64,000 nucleotides of DNA, taken from positions 2,175,001 to 2,239,000 of the forward strand of contig NZ_JACHNC010000001.1 in assembly GCF_014205215.1 (NCBI RefSeq). Reading direction: 5' to 3'. The translations under genes were made by a program, and so were the position numbers. The notes under the pieces are model-generated. The model saw only the letters and a program-made list of their open reading frames with translations, made no database searches and was not told where the DNA came from. This DNA comes from Actinoplanes lobatus. GTDB taxonomy: Bacteria; Actinomycetota; Actinomycetes; Mycobacteriales; Micromonosporaceae. Of this stretch, positions 42,897 to 50,117 are shown in pieces (positions within the stretch are counted from its first letter, which is position 1; each line of letters begins with the position of its first letter).

Positions 42897-43457
42897 TCAG
42901 AAGGGAGGCTCGTCGTCGAACGAGGAGTTGCCGCCGCCACCGCCGGAACGGTTGCCGCCGGCCGGAGCAGCCGTGGCCCAGGGGTCGTCGAAGTCGTTGC
43001 TGTTGCCACGACCGCCGCCGCTGTTGCCGCCGGACTGCCGGTTGCCACCACCGCCGGAGGAGCCGAAACCGCCCCCTCCGCCGCCGCCGGACCTGCTCGC
43101 CTTCTGCACCTTCGCCGTGGCGTAGCGCAGGGACGGGCCGATCTCGTCGACCTCGAGCTCATAGACGGTGCGCTTCTCGCCCTCTTTGGTCTCGTAGGAC
43201 CGCTGGCGCAGCCGACCCTGCACGATCACCCGAGCGCCACGTGTCAGCGACTCGGCGACGTGCTCGGCGGCGTCGCGCCAGATGTTGCACGCGAGGAAGA
43301 GTGGCTCGCCGTCTTTCCATTCGCCCGTTTGCCGATCCAAGGTCCGCGGCGTCGAAGCGATGCGGAACTTGGCGACCGCCGCACCCGAAGGGGTGAAACG
43401 GAGCTCCGGGTCGTCGGTCAGGTTGCCGACGACCGTGATGGTGGTTTCTCCTGCCAT
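42897..43457 (-). CDS. ssb: Single-stranded DNA-binding protein
   Basis: A 186-residue SSB. The OB fold covers about residues 1-115 ([56 protein letters not shown]). A Gly/Asn/Ser-rich disordered linker follows, and the acidic tip DDEPPF recruits repair and replication partners. This is the essential paralogue, placed between rpsF and rpsR as in other actinobacteria. A GAGGAGAAG ribosome site precedes the ATG. Confidence 0.97.
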   Translation of the reverse strand: MAGETTITVVGNLTDDPELRFTPSGAAVAKFRIASTPRTLDRQTGEWKDGEPLFLACNIWRDAAEHVAESLTRGARVIVQGRLRQRSYETKEGEKRTVYELEVDEIGPSLRYATAKVQKASRSGGGGGGGFGSSGGGGNRQSGGNSGGGRGNSNDFDDPWATAAPAGGNRSGGGGGNSSFDDEPPF

Positions 43458-43521
43458 GAACTTCTCCTCGCCGCTTCAGTCGTTGCCGCAAAGGGTCTCA
43501 GGACCCTCTGACAAAAACGCC

Positions 43522-43812
43522 TCAGCGGGTCTCGGGACGGATGACCTTGGTACGCAGGATGGACTCGTTCAGCCGCAGCTGACGGTCCAGCTCGGCCACG
43601 GCCTCGGGCGTCGCCTGCAGGTCGACGACCGCGTAGATGCCTTCAGCCTTCTTGTTGATCTCGAACGAGAGCCGGCGACGGCCCCAGATGTCGAGCTTCT
43701 CCACCGAGCCACCCGCGGTCCTGATCACGTTCAGGTACTGGTCGAGCGACGGGGCGACGGTGCGCTCCTCGAGCGAAGGGTCGAGGATCACCATGAGTTC
43801 GTAATGACGCAA
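43522..43812 (-). CDS. rpsF: 30S ribosomal protein S6
   Basis: A 96-residue protein with the S6 hallmarks [39 protein letters not shown] and [20 protein letters not shown]. It is first in the rpsF-ssb-rpsR-rplI operon. The start codon is TTG at 43812, nine bases after a perfect CAGGAGGT (43822-43829 on this strand). That ribosome site can pair with an upstream ACCTCCTG, which suggests control through the leader. Confidence 0.97.
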   Translation of the reverse strand: MRHYELMVILDPSLEERTVAPSLDQYLNVIRTAGGSVEKLDIWGRRRLSFEINKKAEGIYAVVDLQATPEAVAELDRQLRLNESILRTKVIRPETR

Positions 43813-43870
43813 GACTTTCTCACCTCCTGTGGGCTATGCGGCCACGGTATTTCCGTGGCAGGAGGTCTTG
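43813..43870 (-). promoter_or_regulatory. rpsF leader RNA that can hide the ribosome site
   Basis: On the minus strand the leader has ACCTCCTG (43866-43859), then a perfect hairpin (GCCACGG at 43859-43853, CCGTGGC at 43847-43841, loop AAATA), then CAGGAGGT (43829-43822), the ribosome site. The two 8-base segments are exactly complementary. An outer CAAGAC/GTCTTG pair also exists. The position and the product fit an S6:S18-binding autoregulatory leader. That identity is inference. Confidence 0.55.
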
Positions 43871-43966
43871 TGTCGAACGCAGAAGGAAAGCCGTGGGAGT
43901 CAAGCGCCCACGGCGGACACACTGCGAACCGAGCCAGCATACCCACGCGGGCCGCCACGCCAAAAC

Positions 43967-43996
43967 GACGGCCCCGTCCGGGTGGACGGGGCCGTC
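43967..43996 (-). terminator. Rho-independent terminator of the secreted-protein gene
   Basis: A perfect 13-base stem (GACGGCCCCGTCC at 43967-43979, complement at 43984-43996) with a 4-base loop. On the minus strand it is followed by GTTTTGG. It ends the transcript of the gene that stops at 44106. The rest of 43871-44105 should hold the rpsF promoter. Confidence 0.7.
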
Positions 43997-44105
43997 GACG
44001 GGAGCCGCGGGGCGCCCGTCCCGATTCGTTGGGTGGGACCTGGGGAGGAACGACCACACCGATGAGGTTGGGCGCGCACGCCCCGCGGAGCTTGCTAGGA
44101 CGAGC

Positions 44106-45122
44106 TTAGACCATATTTGTACGAGATGCACGTTGTGACGCGATTGCCCGAATCGCAGCGGTCGCCACGCCCAGGACGCAGACCAGGGCGGTCAGGCCCA
44201 GCAGGCCGAGCGGGTGCCCCTCGTCGATCCGGCCCACCGCGGCGACCGGCTCGGCGGCCGCGATACTGCCCGTCGCGGTCGTCTCCGCGGCCGGCCCCGC
44301 CCCGGCCGTCGTGGGCGGGGCGACGTCCTCCCGGGCCGGGGGCTGCGGCGCGGTTACGGCGTCGGGCAGGATCGTCCTCCGGTCTCCGGGCGGCATGCCG
44401 GCGAACGCGGGCGTGCCGATCCCCGTACCCCTGATGATCTTGTCTTTGATCCGCGGCGCGACGCCGCCCTGCGGCAAGGCCTGTGCCGCGATGTTCACGT
44501 TCCGCATCGCGGTGGCCGGCCTCGGGTCGGAGGGGTGGCGGACCCCCGAGCGCCCGGACTTCGGCTGGCCCCGGTCGGGACGCGAATGCGGCGCCAGACC
44601 ATCGGGCAGATCCGAACCGAAGGTACGGGAGTGCGCCGGCGATCCCGGTCCGGCCGGTTTGGCCACCGTCACCGCGGCGCCGTTCCCGCCGGAGGGGACC
44701 GGAACCGGGTCGGACTGGGCCGTGGAGTCCGTCGGCGTGGCCGTGACCAGCATCGGAACCGGATTCTCATCGAGGGGGCAGTCCGGTGTGAGCAGCACCT
44801 CGGTGGTGCCGCGCCGGAACATGACCTCGGCCGTACCGTTCGCGGGAATGGTGCCCTTCGGTGCTCCGGCGAGCTTGAGCTGGGCGTCGTGCCCGGTCTG
44901 GTTGACCACCCGGACGACGCTGCTGGCCGGCACCCTCATCGACTCGACGTTCGGCTTCGACCCGCAGGACAGGCCGAGCATCCCACCGCCGCCGAAACTG
45001 ACCTGGCGATCGTTCCCCTCGAGCTGTTCGGCACTCGCCGTCCCGTTCGTGAGCAGCGGCACGCCGAAGATCAACGCACTCAACCCCAGCGCCGCCATCC
45101 GGTATCGGAACTGCCGCGACAT
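44106..45122 (-). CDS. Secreted, C-terminally membrane-anchored hypothetical protein
   Basis: A 338-residue protein with a signal peptide (MAALGLSALIFGVPLLTNGTASA) and a compact domain of about 95 residues with two cysteines (LSCGSKP, TPDCPLD). The domain's strand pattern (SSVVRVVNQTGHDAQLKLAG) recalls a cupredoxin- or Ig-like beta sandwich. A long Pro/Ser/Gly-rich stalk follows (about 135-295), with a final hydrophobic helix (GLLGLTALVCVLGVATAAIRA) and a basic tail. No sortase LPxTG motif is present. I do not recognise a family. It sits in the conserved rpsF region as an insertion relative to other actinobacteria as I recall them. Confidence 0.7.
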   Translation of the reverse strand: MSRQFRYRMAALGLSALIFGVPLLTNGTASAEQLEGNDRQVSFGGGGMLGLSCGSKPNVESMRVPASSVVRVVNQTGHDAQLKLAGAPKGTIPANGTAEVMFRRGTTEVLLTPDCPLDENPVPMLVTATPTDSTAQSDPVPVPSGGNGAAVTVAKPAGPGSPAHSRTFGSDLPDGLAPHSRPDRGQPKSGRSGVRHPSDPRPATAMRNVNIAAQALPQGGVAPRIKDKIIRGTGIGTPAFAGMPPGDRRTILPDAVTAPQPPAREDVAPPTTAGAGPAAETTATGSIAAAEPVAAVGRIDEGHPLGLLGLTALVCVLGVATAAIRAIASQRASRTNMV

Positions 45123-45250
45123 GCACCATCCCCTAGTCCACCGCCGGGCGCGCCCGGCAATTCGTCAAGCGTGATCAATGAGCTAACGAGGAGCGGCGGA
45201 GGCCGGTGACGCGACGGGAGAGCGTCGTACCCGCGTCGTAGGCTCGTCCC

Positions 45251-46027
45251 ATGCGCATCGGAGCCCATGTCGATTCCGCCGACCCGCTGGCCGAGGCCGC
45301 CGCCCGCGGGGCCGACGCCGTGCAGTTCTTCCTGACCGACCCGCAGAAATACAACTCGCCCAAACCACGCGAGGACGCGGAGCGGATCCGGGCTTCCGAG
45401 GTGGAGGTGTTCGTGCATGCGCCGTACATCGTGAATGTCGCCTCGCTGAACAACCGGATCCGCATCCCCAGCCGCAAACTGCTGATGGCGCACGCCCGCG
45501 CCGCCGCCGAGCTGGGCGCGAAGGGCCTGATCGTGCACGGCGGGCACGTCGGCGCGGGCGCCGATCTCACCGCCGGCTTCACGAACTGGCGAAAGGCCTT
45601 CGAGTATGCGGAGAGCGAAGGCGGCCTCCCGCTTCCGGTGCTGATCGAGAACACCGCGGGTGGGGACAACGCGTGCGCCCGCCGCTTCGACGATCTGGCC
45701 CGCCTGTGGGACGAGGTCGGCCGCTTCGGGGCCGGGTTCTGCCTGGACACCTGCCATGCGTTCGCGGGCGGGGAGGATCTGACCGGCATCGTCGACCGGA
45801 TCAAGTCGATCACCGGACGGATCGACCTGATCCACGCCAACGATTCGAAGGGTGGATTCGACTCCGGCCAGGACCGCCACGACAACATCGGCAATGGGAA
45901 GATCGATCCCGAGTTGGTGGTGGCCGCGATCCGGGCTTCCGGTGCTCCCGCCATTGTGGAGACGCCGGGCGGGGTGAAGGGGCAGAGCGCCGACATCGCC
46001 CTTCTGCGGGAGCGGGCGGGCAGCTGA
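45251..46027 (+). CDS. Deoxyribonuclease IV / AP endonuclease family protein
   Basis: A 258-residue TIM-barrel enzyme of the endonuclease IV family, expected to cut DNA at abasic sites in base excision repair. Metal-site residues are visible in MRIGAHVDSAD, IVHGGHVG, LIENTAGGD, GFCLDTCHAFA, HANDSKGGFDSGQDRHDNIG and ETPGG. It is slightly shorter than E. coli Nfo, as is usual for the actinobacterial form. It stands between the secreted-protein gene (divergent) and a membrane protein gene that begins 21 bases after its stop. Confidence 0.9.
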   Translation: MRIGAHVDSADPLAEAAARGADAVQFFLTDPQKYNSPKPREDAERIRASEVEVFVHAPYIVNVASLNNRIRIPSRKLLMAHARAAAELGAKGLIVHGGHVGAGADLTAGFTNWRKAFEYAESEGGLPLPVLIENTAGGDNACARRFDDLARLWDEVGRFGAGFCLDTCHAFAGGEDLTGIVDRIKSITGRIDLIHANDSKGGFDSGQDRHDNIGNGKIDPELVVAAIRASGAPAIVETPGGVKGQSADIALLRERAGS

Positions 46028-46048
46028 CGTAGGGCCACCGGGAGGGTC

Positions 46049-48484
46049 ATGACCGAGCAGCCGCAACCGAAGTCGTCCGTGGCCGCCGCGGAGACTTCCG
46101 CGCGCCGTGGGCCGCGGCGGTTGCTCGGGCTCCTGCCGCCGCGGCGTGCGACCACACCGGTGAGCAAGAAGGACGAACCCGGCGACGGTACGGCGGAGTC
46201 GCCCAGCGGCAAGGCCGGCCGCTCGGAGAAGACCGCGCCCGAAGCAAGGACCGGGACTTCGGAGAAGACCGCGCCGAAGGCAAGGGCCGGAACGCCGGAG
46301 AAGGCCGCACCCGACGCGAAGAGCGGGACGCTGGAGAAGAAGGCGGGCACTCCGGCGACGGAGAAGTCGCCGACGGCGAAGGACGCCCGCCCGCCCGGCG
46401 CGCCACCGGATCCGTGGAGTGCCTTCGCCGCGATCCCGGAGCAGCCACCCAGCCTCTTCCGGCGGGCGCTGCGGGCGCTGAGCCGGTCGGTCATCCATGA
46501 GTACGCGCTCGTCGTCTACGCCGGCTGCCTGCTCGCCGTGATGATGACCTGGCCCACCCTGCGCTATCCGATGCACACGCTGCCGCAGGACCTCGGCGAC
46601 CCGACCCGCCAGGCGTGGCGCGTCGCCTGGGCCGGGCATGCGGTGATCGACGACCCGGCCCGGCTGTGGCAGTCGAACGCCTACTACCCGCAGAAGGACA
46701 GTTTCGCCTTCGGCGACAGCCTGTTCGGGTACGCATTCGCCGGGATGCTCGGCGACGGCCCGAGTGCCGCGATCCTGCGGTACAACATCCTGTTCGTGCT
46801 GGCCCACGCGCTACTGCTGATCGGTGCCTACGCCCTGGTCCGCCAACTCGGCGCCCGGCCCACCGGTGCGGCGGTGGCGGCGGTCGCGTTCGCCTACGCG
46901 CCGTGGCGGCTGGCGCAGGAGGGGCATCTCAACATCATCTCGGCGGGCGCCATCCCGCTGGCACTGGCCATGCTCGCGCGCGGGCACGGCTGTTCGCTGC
47001 GGTACGGCTTCCGGCCCGGGCGCCGGCGCGCCGCCTGGGCCGCCGCCGGGTGGCTGATGGCGATCTGGCAACTCACGCTCGGCTTCTCCCTGGGCATTCC
47101 GTTCGCGTACCTGCTGGCCCTGATCCTGATCACGCTGGTCGTCACCGGGTCGATCAGCGGTTTCCGCCAGTCCCGGCGAGCGAAGCGCGCCGCGGCTGTG
47201 CCCGGACGGCGCTGGAGCCTGCGGCGTGGCAAGCGCGCGGCGCCGGCGGAGCCGGAGGTGCGGCCGGTGGCGGCACCGCTGAAGCCCGGTGTGACCGGGC
47301 CGGAGACGCCGCCGGCGACCGATCCGCAGGCGGCCGGCCGGCCGAGGTCCGAGGTTCAGGTGGCCGCTTCGATGGAGGTGGGCAAGGCCACGCCAAAGCC
47401 GGGACCGCGTACCGATGTGCTGGAGAGCCCACCCCGGCGACGGTGGATCAGCCTGGGCCGTTACCTGGCGGGCCCGTCCAGGCCGGAGCGGAAACCGGTC
47501 ATCGGCTGGCTGCTCACCAACATCAACATCCTGGGCGCGACGATCTTCCTGTCCGTCGGCATTCTGATGGCCGTGCCGTACATCCGGCTCAAGGACACCG
47601 GATCACGGATCGAGGAGATCACCTTTTTCTCGCCACCGCTGCGGAGTCTGTTGATCGGCCCGGCCGAGTCCCGCGTCTGGGGCGCCGCACACGCCACCCC
47701 ACGGGCCTCGCTCGGCTGGGCCGCAGAGATGTCCCTGCTTCCCGGCTTCGCGCTGTACGCCCTGGCCCTGGCCGGCCTGTTCCTCTCGGTGTGGCGGCTG
47801 CGGCACCGCGCGCTGCTGATCACCGGTCTCGTGGTCACGGTGATCCTCACCCTGGGGACCAACTTCTTCGGCGGCCACTGGACGTACCTGCCGCTGTTCA
47901 GCCATTTCCCGGCCTCGTTCGATCTGCGCATCCCGGGCCGCCTGATGCTCTGGGTGACCCTGCTGCTGGCGATCCTGGCGGCGGGCGCGGTGGACGACTT
48001 CGTCCGCCGGATCGAGCACTGGGCCGCCCAGCGGATCCCACCGTGGCCCGGGCCGTGGCTGCGCCTGGCGACGTTGATCCCGCTGATCCTGGTGGCCCTG
48101 GAGGGCTGGAACACCACGGCACACCCGCAGGTGGCCGCGCAACCGGCTGCTCTGCGTACCGTCCCCGGACCGATGCTGGTCCTGCCCACCGCGGACCTGA
48201 CCGATCAGACCGTGCAGCTGTGGACCACCTCGCGGTTCCAGCAGATCGCCAACGGTGGAGGCGGTTTCAACACGGCCCAGCAGAACGAGTTGCGTGCCAA
48301 GGCGGCCGGCTTCCCGGACGCGACAAGCATCGAGTACCTGGAGTCGATCGGCGTCCGGAAGGTTCTGCTGCTGCGTGACCAGGTGGCCGGCACCTCCTGG
48401 GAGGACGCCGCCGACCTGCCGGTGGACGCGTTGCAGATCCGCCGGGAGGATCTCCCGGACGCCGTCGTCTTCTACCTCAACTGA
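46049..48484 (+). CDS. Large polytopic membrane protein, probable GT-C-type glycosyltransferase
   Basis: An 811-residue protein with a disordered, Lys/Glu/Ala-rich N terminus (about 1-130). This tail contains about four imperfect repeats of the SEKTAPEARTGT type. Eleven to twelve membrane helices follow, with a cytosolic charged loop (about 370-480). The first external loop has LPQDLGDPTRQAWRVAW, where the acidic GDP..QAW pattern resembles the catalytic region of YfhO-like GT-C transferases. The C-terminal 100 residues (GPMLVLPTADLTDQTVQLW, YLESIGVRKVLLLRDQ) form a soluble domain. Sugar and acceptor are unknown. Its stop overlaps the convergent GT87 gene by 13 bases. Confidence 0.72.
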   Translation: MTEQPQPKSSVAAAETSARRGPRRLLGLLPPRRATTPVSKKDEPGDGTAESPSGKAGRSEKTAPEARTGTSEKTAPKARAGTPEKAAPDAKSGTLEKKAGTPATEKSPTAKDARPPGAPPDPWSAFAAIPEQPPSLFRRALRALSRSVIHEYALVVYAGCLLAVMMTWPTLRYPMHTLPQDLGDPTRQAWRVAWAGHAVIDDPARLWQSNAYYPQKDSFAFGDSLFGYAFAGMLGDGPSAAILRYNILFVLAHALLLIGAYALVRQLGARPTGAAVAAVAFAYAPWRLAQEGHLNIISAGAIPLALAMLARGHGCSLRYGFRPGRRRAAWAAAGWLMAIWQLTLGFSLGIPFAYLLALILITLVVTGSISGFRQSRRAKRAAAVPGRRWSLRRGKRAAPAEPEVRPVAAPLKPGVTGPETPPATDPQAAGRPRSEVQVAASMEVGKATPKPGPRTDVLESPPRRRWISLGRYLAGPSRPERKPVIGWLLTNINILGATIFLSVGILMAVPYIRLKDTGSRIEEITFFSPPLRSLLIGPAESRVWGAAHATPRASLGWAAEMSLLPGFALYALALAGLFLSVWRLRHRALLITGLVVTVILTLGTNFFGGHWTYLPLFSHFPASFDLRIPGRLMLWVTLLLAILAAGAVDDFVRRIEHWAAQRIPPWPGPWLRLATLIPLILVALEGWNTTAHPQVAAQPAALRTVPGPMLVLPTADLTDQTVQLWTTSRFQQIANGGGGFNTAQQNELRAKAAGFPDATSIEYLESIGVRKVLLLRDQVAGTSWEDAADLPVDALQIRREDLPDAVVFYLN

Positions 48485-49986
48485 ACGACCGGGCCGGGCT
48501 CGTCCGGGAGAACCGGCGCCTCCTGGGACGGGCCCACCCGGAAGTAGCCGCGGAACGCGGTGAGCCAGGAGGCCTCCGGACCGTCGAGCGGGCCGGCGTC
48601 CGGGTCCGCGCCGCCGTAGGAGCGCCGGACATCGTCCAGTTCCGGCCGCCAGACCTCGCGGGCCACCAGGAAGAACAACACCGCCACGGTGACCAGGCGC
48701 AGGGTGGAGGCCAGAACGAAGGTGCCCTCCGGGATGACGGTCTTGCCGCCGGCACCGATCAGCTCGGCGTAGAAGGCGGCCAGGTAGCCGATCTCGGCGA
48801 TGGTCCACGCGATGACGGCACCCCACTTGGGACGGGCCAGTGCGATCAGCGGAAGCAGCCAGAGCACGTACTGCTGGGACCACACCTTGCTGAAGATCAG
48901 GAAGGCGGCGACCACGAGGAAGGCGAGCTGGCTGATCCGCGGACGACGCGGAGCGAGCAGGCCCAACAGCAGGATGCCCACACAGGAGAGACCGAAAAGC
49001 GCGTACGAAAGGTAGTTGAGGGTCGGGGTGTGGTCGCTGAGCCACTGGAACGGGCCCTGGTCGCCCACCGTGCCCGCGTTCCACTTCCCGTCCAGGTAAC
49101 GCCCGATGTACCAGAACGTGCCCCAGTCGACCGGCCGCTCCGAGTTGAGCCGGAAGAACCGCAGCCAGCTCTCGTGCCAGAAGACCATGACCGGCAGGTT
49201 GACCAGCAGCCAGGTCGCACCCGTGGCGAGGAACGAGCTGATGAACGGCCGCAACCGCCCGGTGCGCAGCGCCACGATGAGGATCGGCCCGAGGATGAAC
49301 AGCGGCCACAGTTTGGCCGCCGCGCCCAGCCCGAAGAGCACCCCGGCCGCGACCGGACGCCGTCGCGCCCAGAGGAACAGGCCGAGGGCGAACAGTCCGA
49401 TGGCCAGGAAGTCCCAGTTGATCGTGGCGGTGACCAGCACGATCGGGGAGGCCGCGAGGATCGCCGCGTCCCATGGCCGGCGGCGCCGCAACGCCAGGAC
49501 CACAGCGACGCTGAGGACCGCGAACAGGCAGAGCACCAGCGCGTTGACGTTGTAGAACCAGCTGCCCTGGTTGATGTTCGGGTGGCTCTCGCCGTACGCG
49601 TGCACCGGCAGCCCCAGCATGCCCATGAAGTAGCCGGTGACCACCGGGTACTCGACCGGGTGGTCGACGTAGGGCACCTTGCCCTCGTTCAGGCCCTCGG
49701 CGTAGTAGAGCGCCAGCACGTCGGTGTAGCAGTACCGGGTGTACTGGACGTTGTTCTGCCAGTTGCCGTCCATGCAGGGCGATTTCTGCACCCAGGAGAG
49801 CGCCAGGACCAGGCAGGCCAGCGCCATCACGATGCGCGGCGCGGTCCAGAACCGGCCGGGCCGGGAGCCGGGTGGCACGGCGTGTGCGCCGAGTGGGCCG
49901 CCGATGGCTTGGGAGAGTCCCCGCACGAAACCGTCCGAGGTGGCATTCGCGACGTCAGGCCGATCGGTGGGCGGTTGGGCGCTCAT
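48472..49986 (-). CDS. GT87 family (Rv0051-like) membrane mannosyltransferase
   Basis: A 504-residue protein with about ten membrane helices. The external acidic loop with paired cysteines (VQKSPCMDGNWQNNVQYTRYCYTDV), VPYVDHPVEYPVVTGYFMG, the GLGAAAKLWPLFILGP motif and WSQQYVLWLLPLIALARP all mark GT87/DUF2029 transferases that use polyprenyl-phosphate-mannose. It occupies the position of Rv0051 between ponA1 and rpsF in Mycobacterium, so it belongs to a conserved cell-wall and division block. The acceptor is not established from sequence. Confidence 0.82.
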   Translation of the reverse strand: MSAQPPTDRPDVANATSDGFVRGLSQAIGGPLGAHAVPPGSRPGRFWTAPRIVMALACLVLALSWVQKSPCMDGNWQNNVQYTRYCYTDVLALYYAEGLNEGKVPYVDHPVEYPVVTGYFMGMLGLPVHAYGESHPNINQGSWFYNVNALVLCLFAVLSVAVVLALRRRRPWDAAILAASPIVLVTATINWDFLAIGLFALGLFLWARRRPVAAGVLFGLGAAAKLWPLFILGPILIVALRTGRLRPFISSFLATGATWLLVNLPVMVFWHESWLRFFRLNSERPVDWGTFWYIGRYLDGKWNAGTVGDQGPFQWLSDHTPTLNYLSYALFGLSCVGILLLGLLAPRRPRISQLAFLVVAAFLIFSKVWSQQYVLWLLPLIALARPKWGAVIAWTIAEIGYLAAFYAELIGAGGKTVIPEGTFVLASTLRLVTVAVLFFLVAREVWRPELDDVRRSYGGADPDAGPLDGPEASWLTAFRGYFRVGPSQEAPVLPDEPGPVVQLR

Positions 49987-50068
49987 GCCTTGGCATCATG
50001 CCGCATCAACGGCCGCGAGGGGTGACAGGCCACGGTGGCGTCCCGATCTTCACAGGTGTCCCATACGA

Positions 50069-50101
50069 AACGGCGCCCACCTCGTCGAGGTGGGCGCCGT
50101 T
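50069..50101 (-). terminator. Terminator hairpin downstream of ponA
   Basis: A perfect 15-base stem (AACGGCGCCCACCTC at 50069-50083, complement at 50087-50101) with a 3-base loop, 17 bases beyond the ponA stop. A short T-run (GTTTCGT) follows on the minus strand. Confidence 0.75.
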
Positions 50102-50117
50102 GTCAACGATCGGGGCG

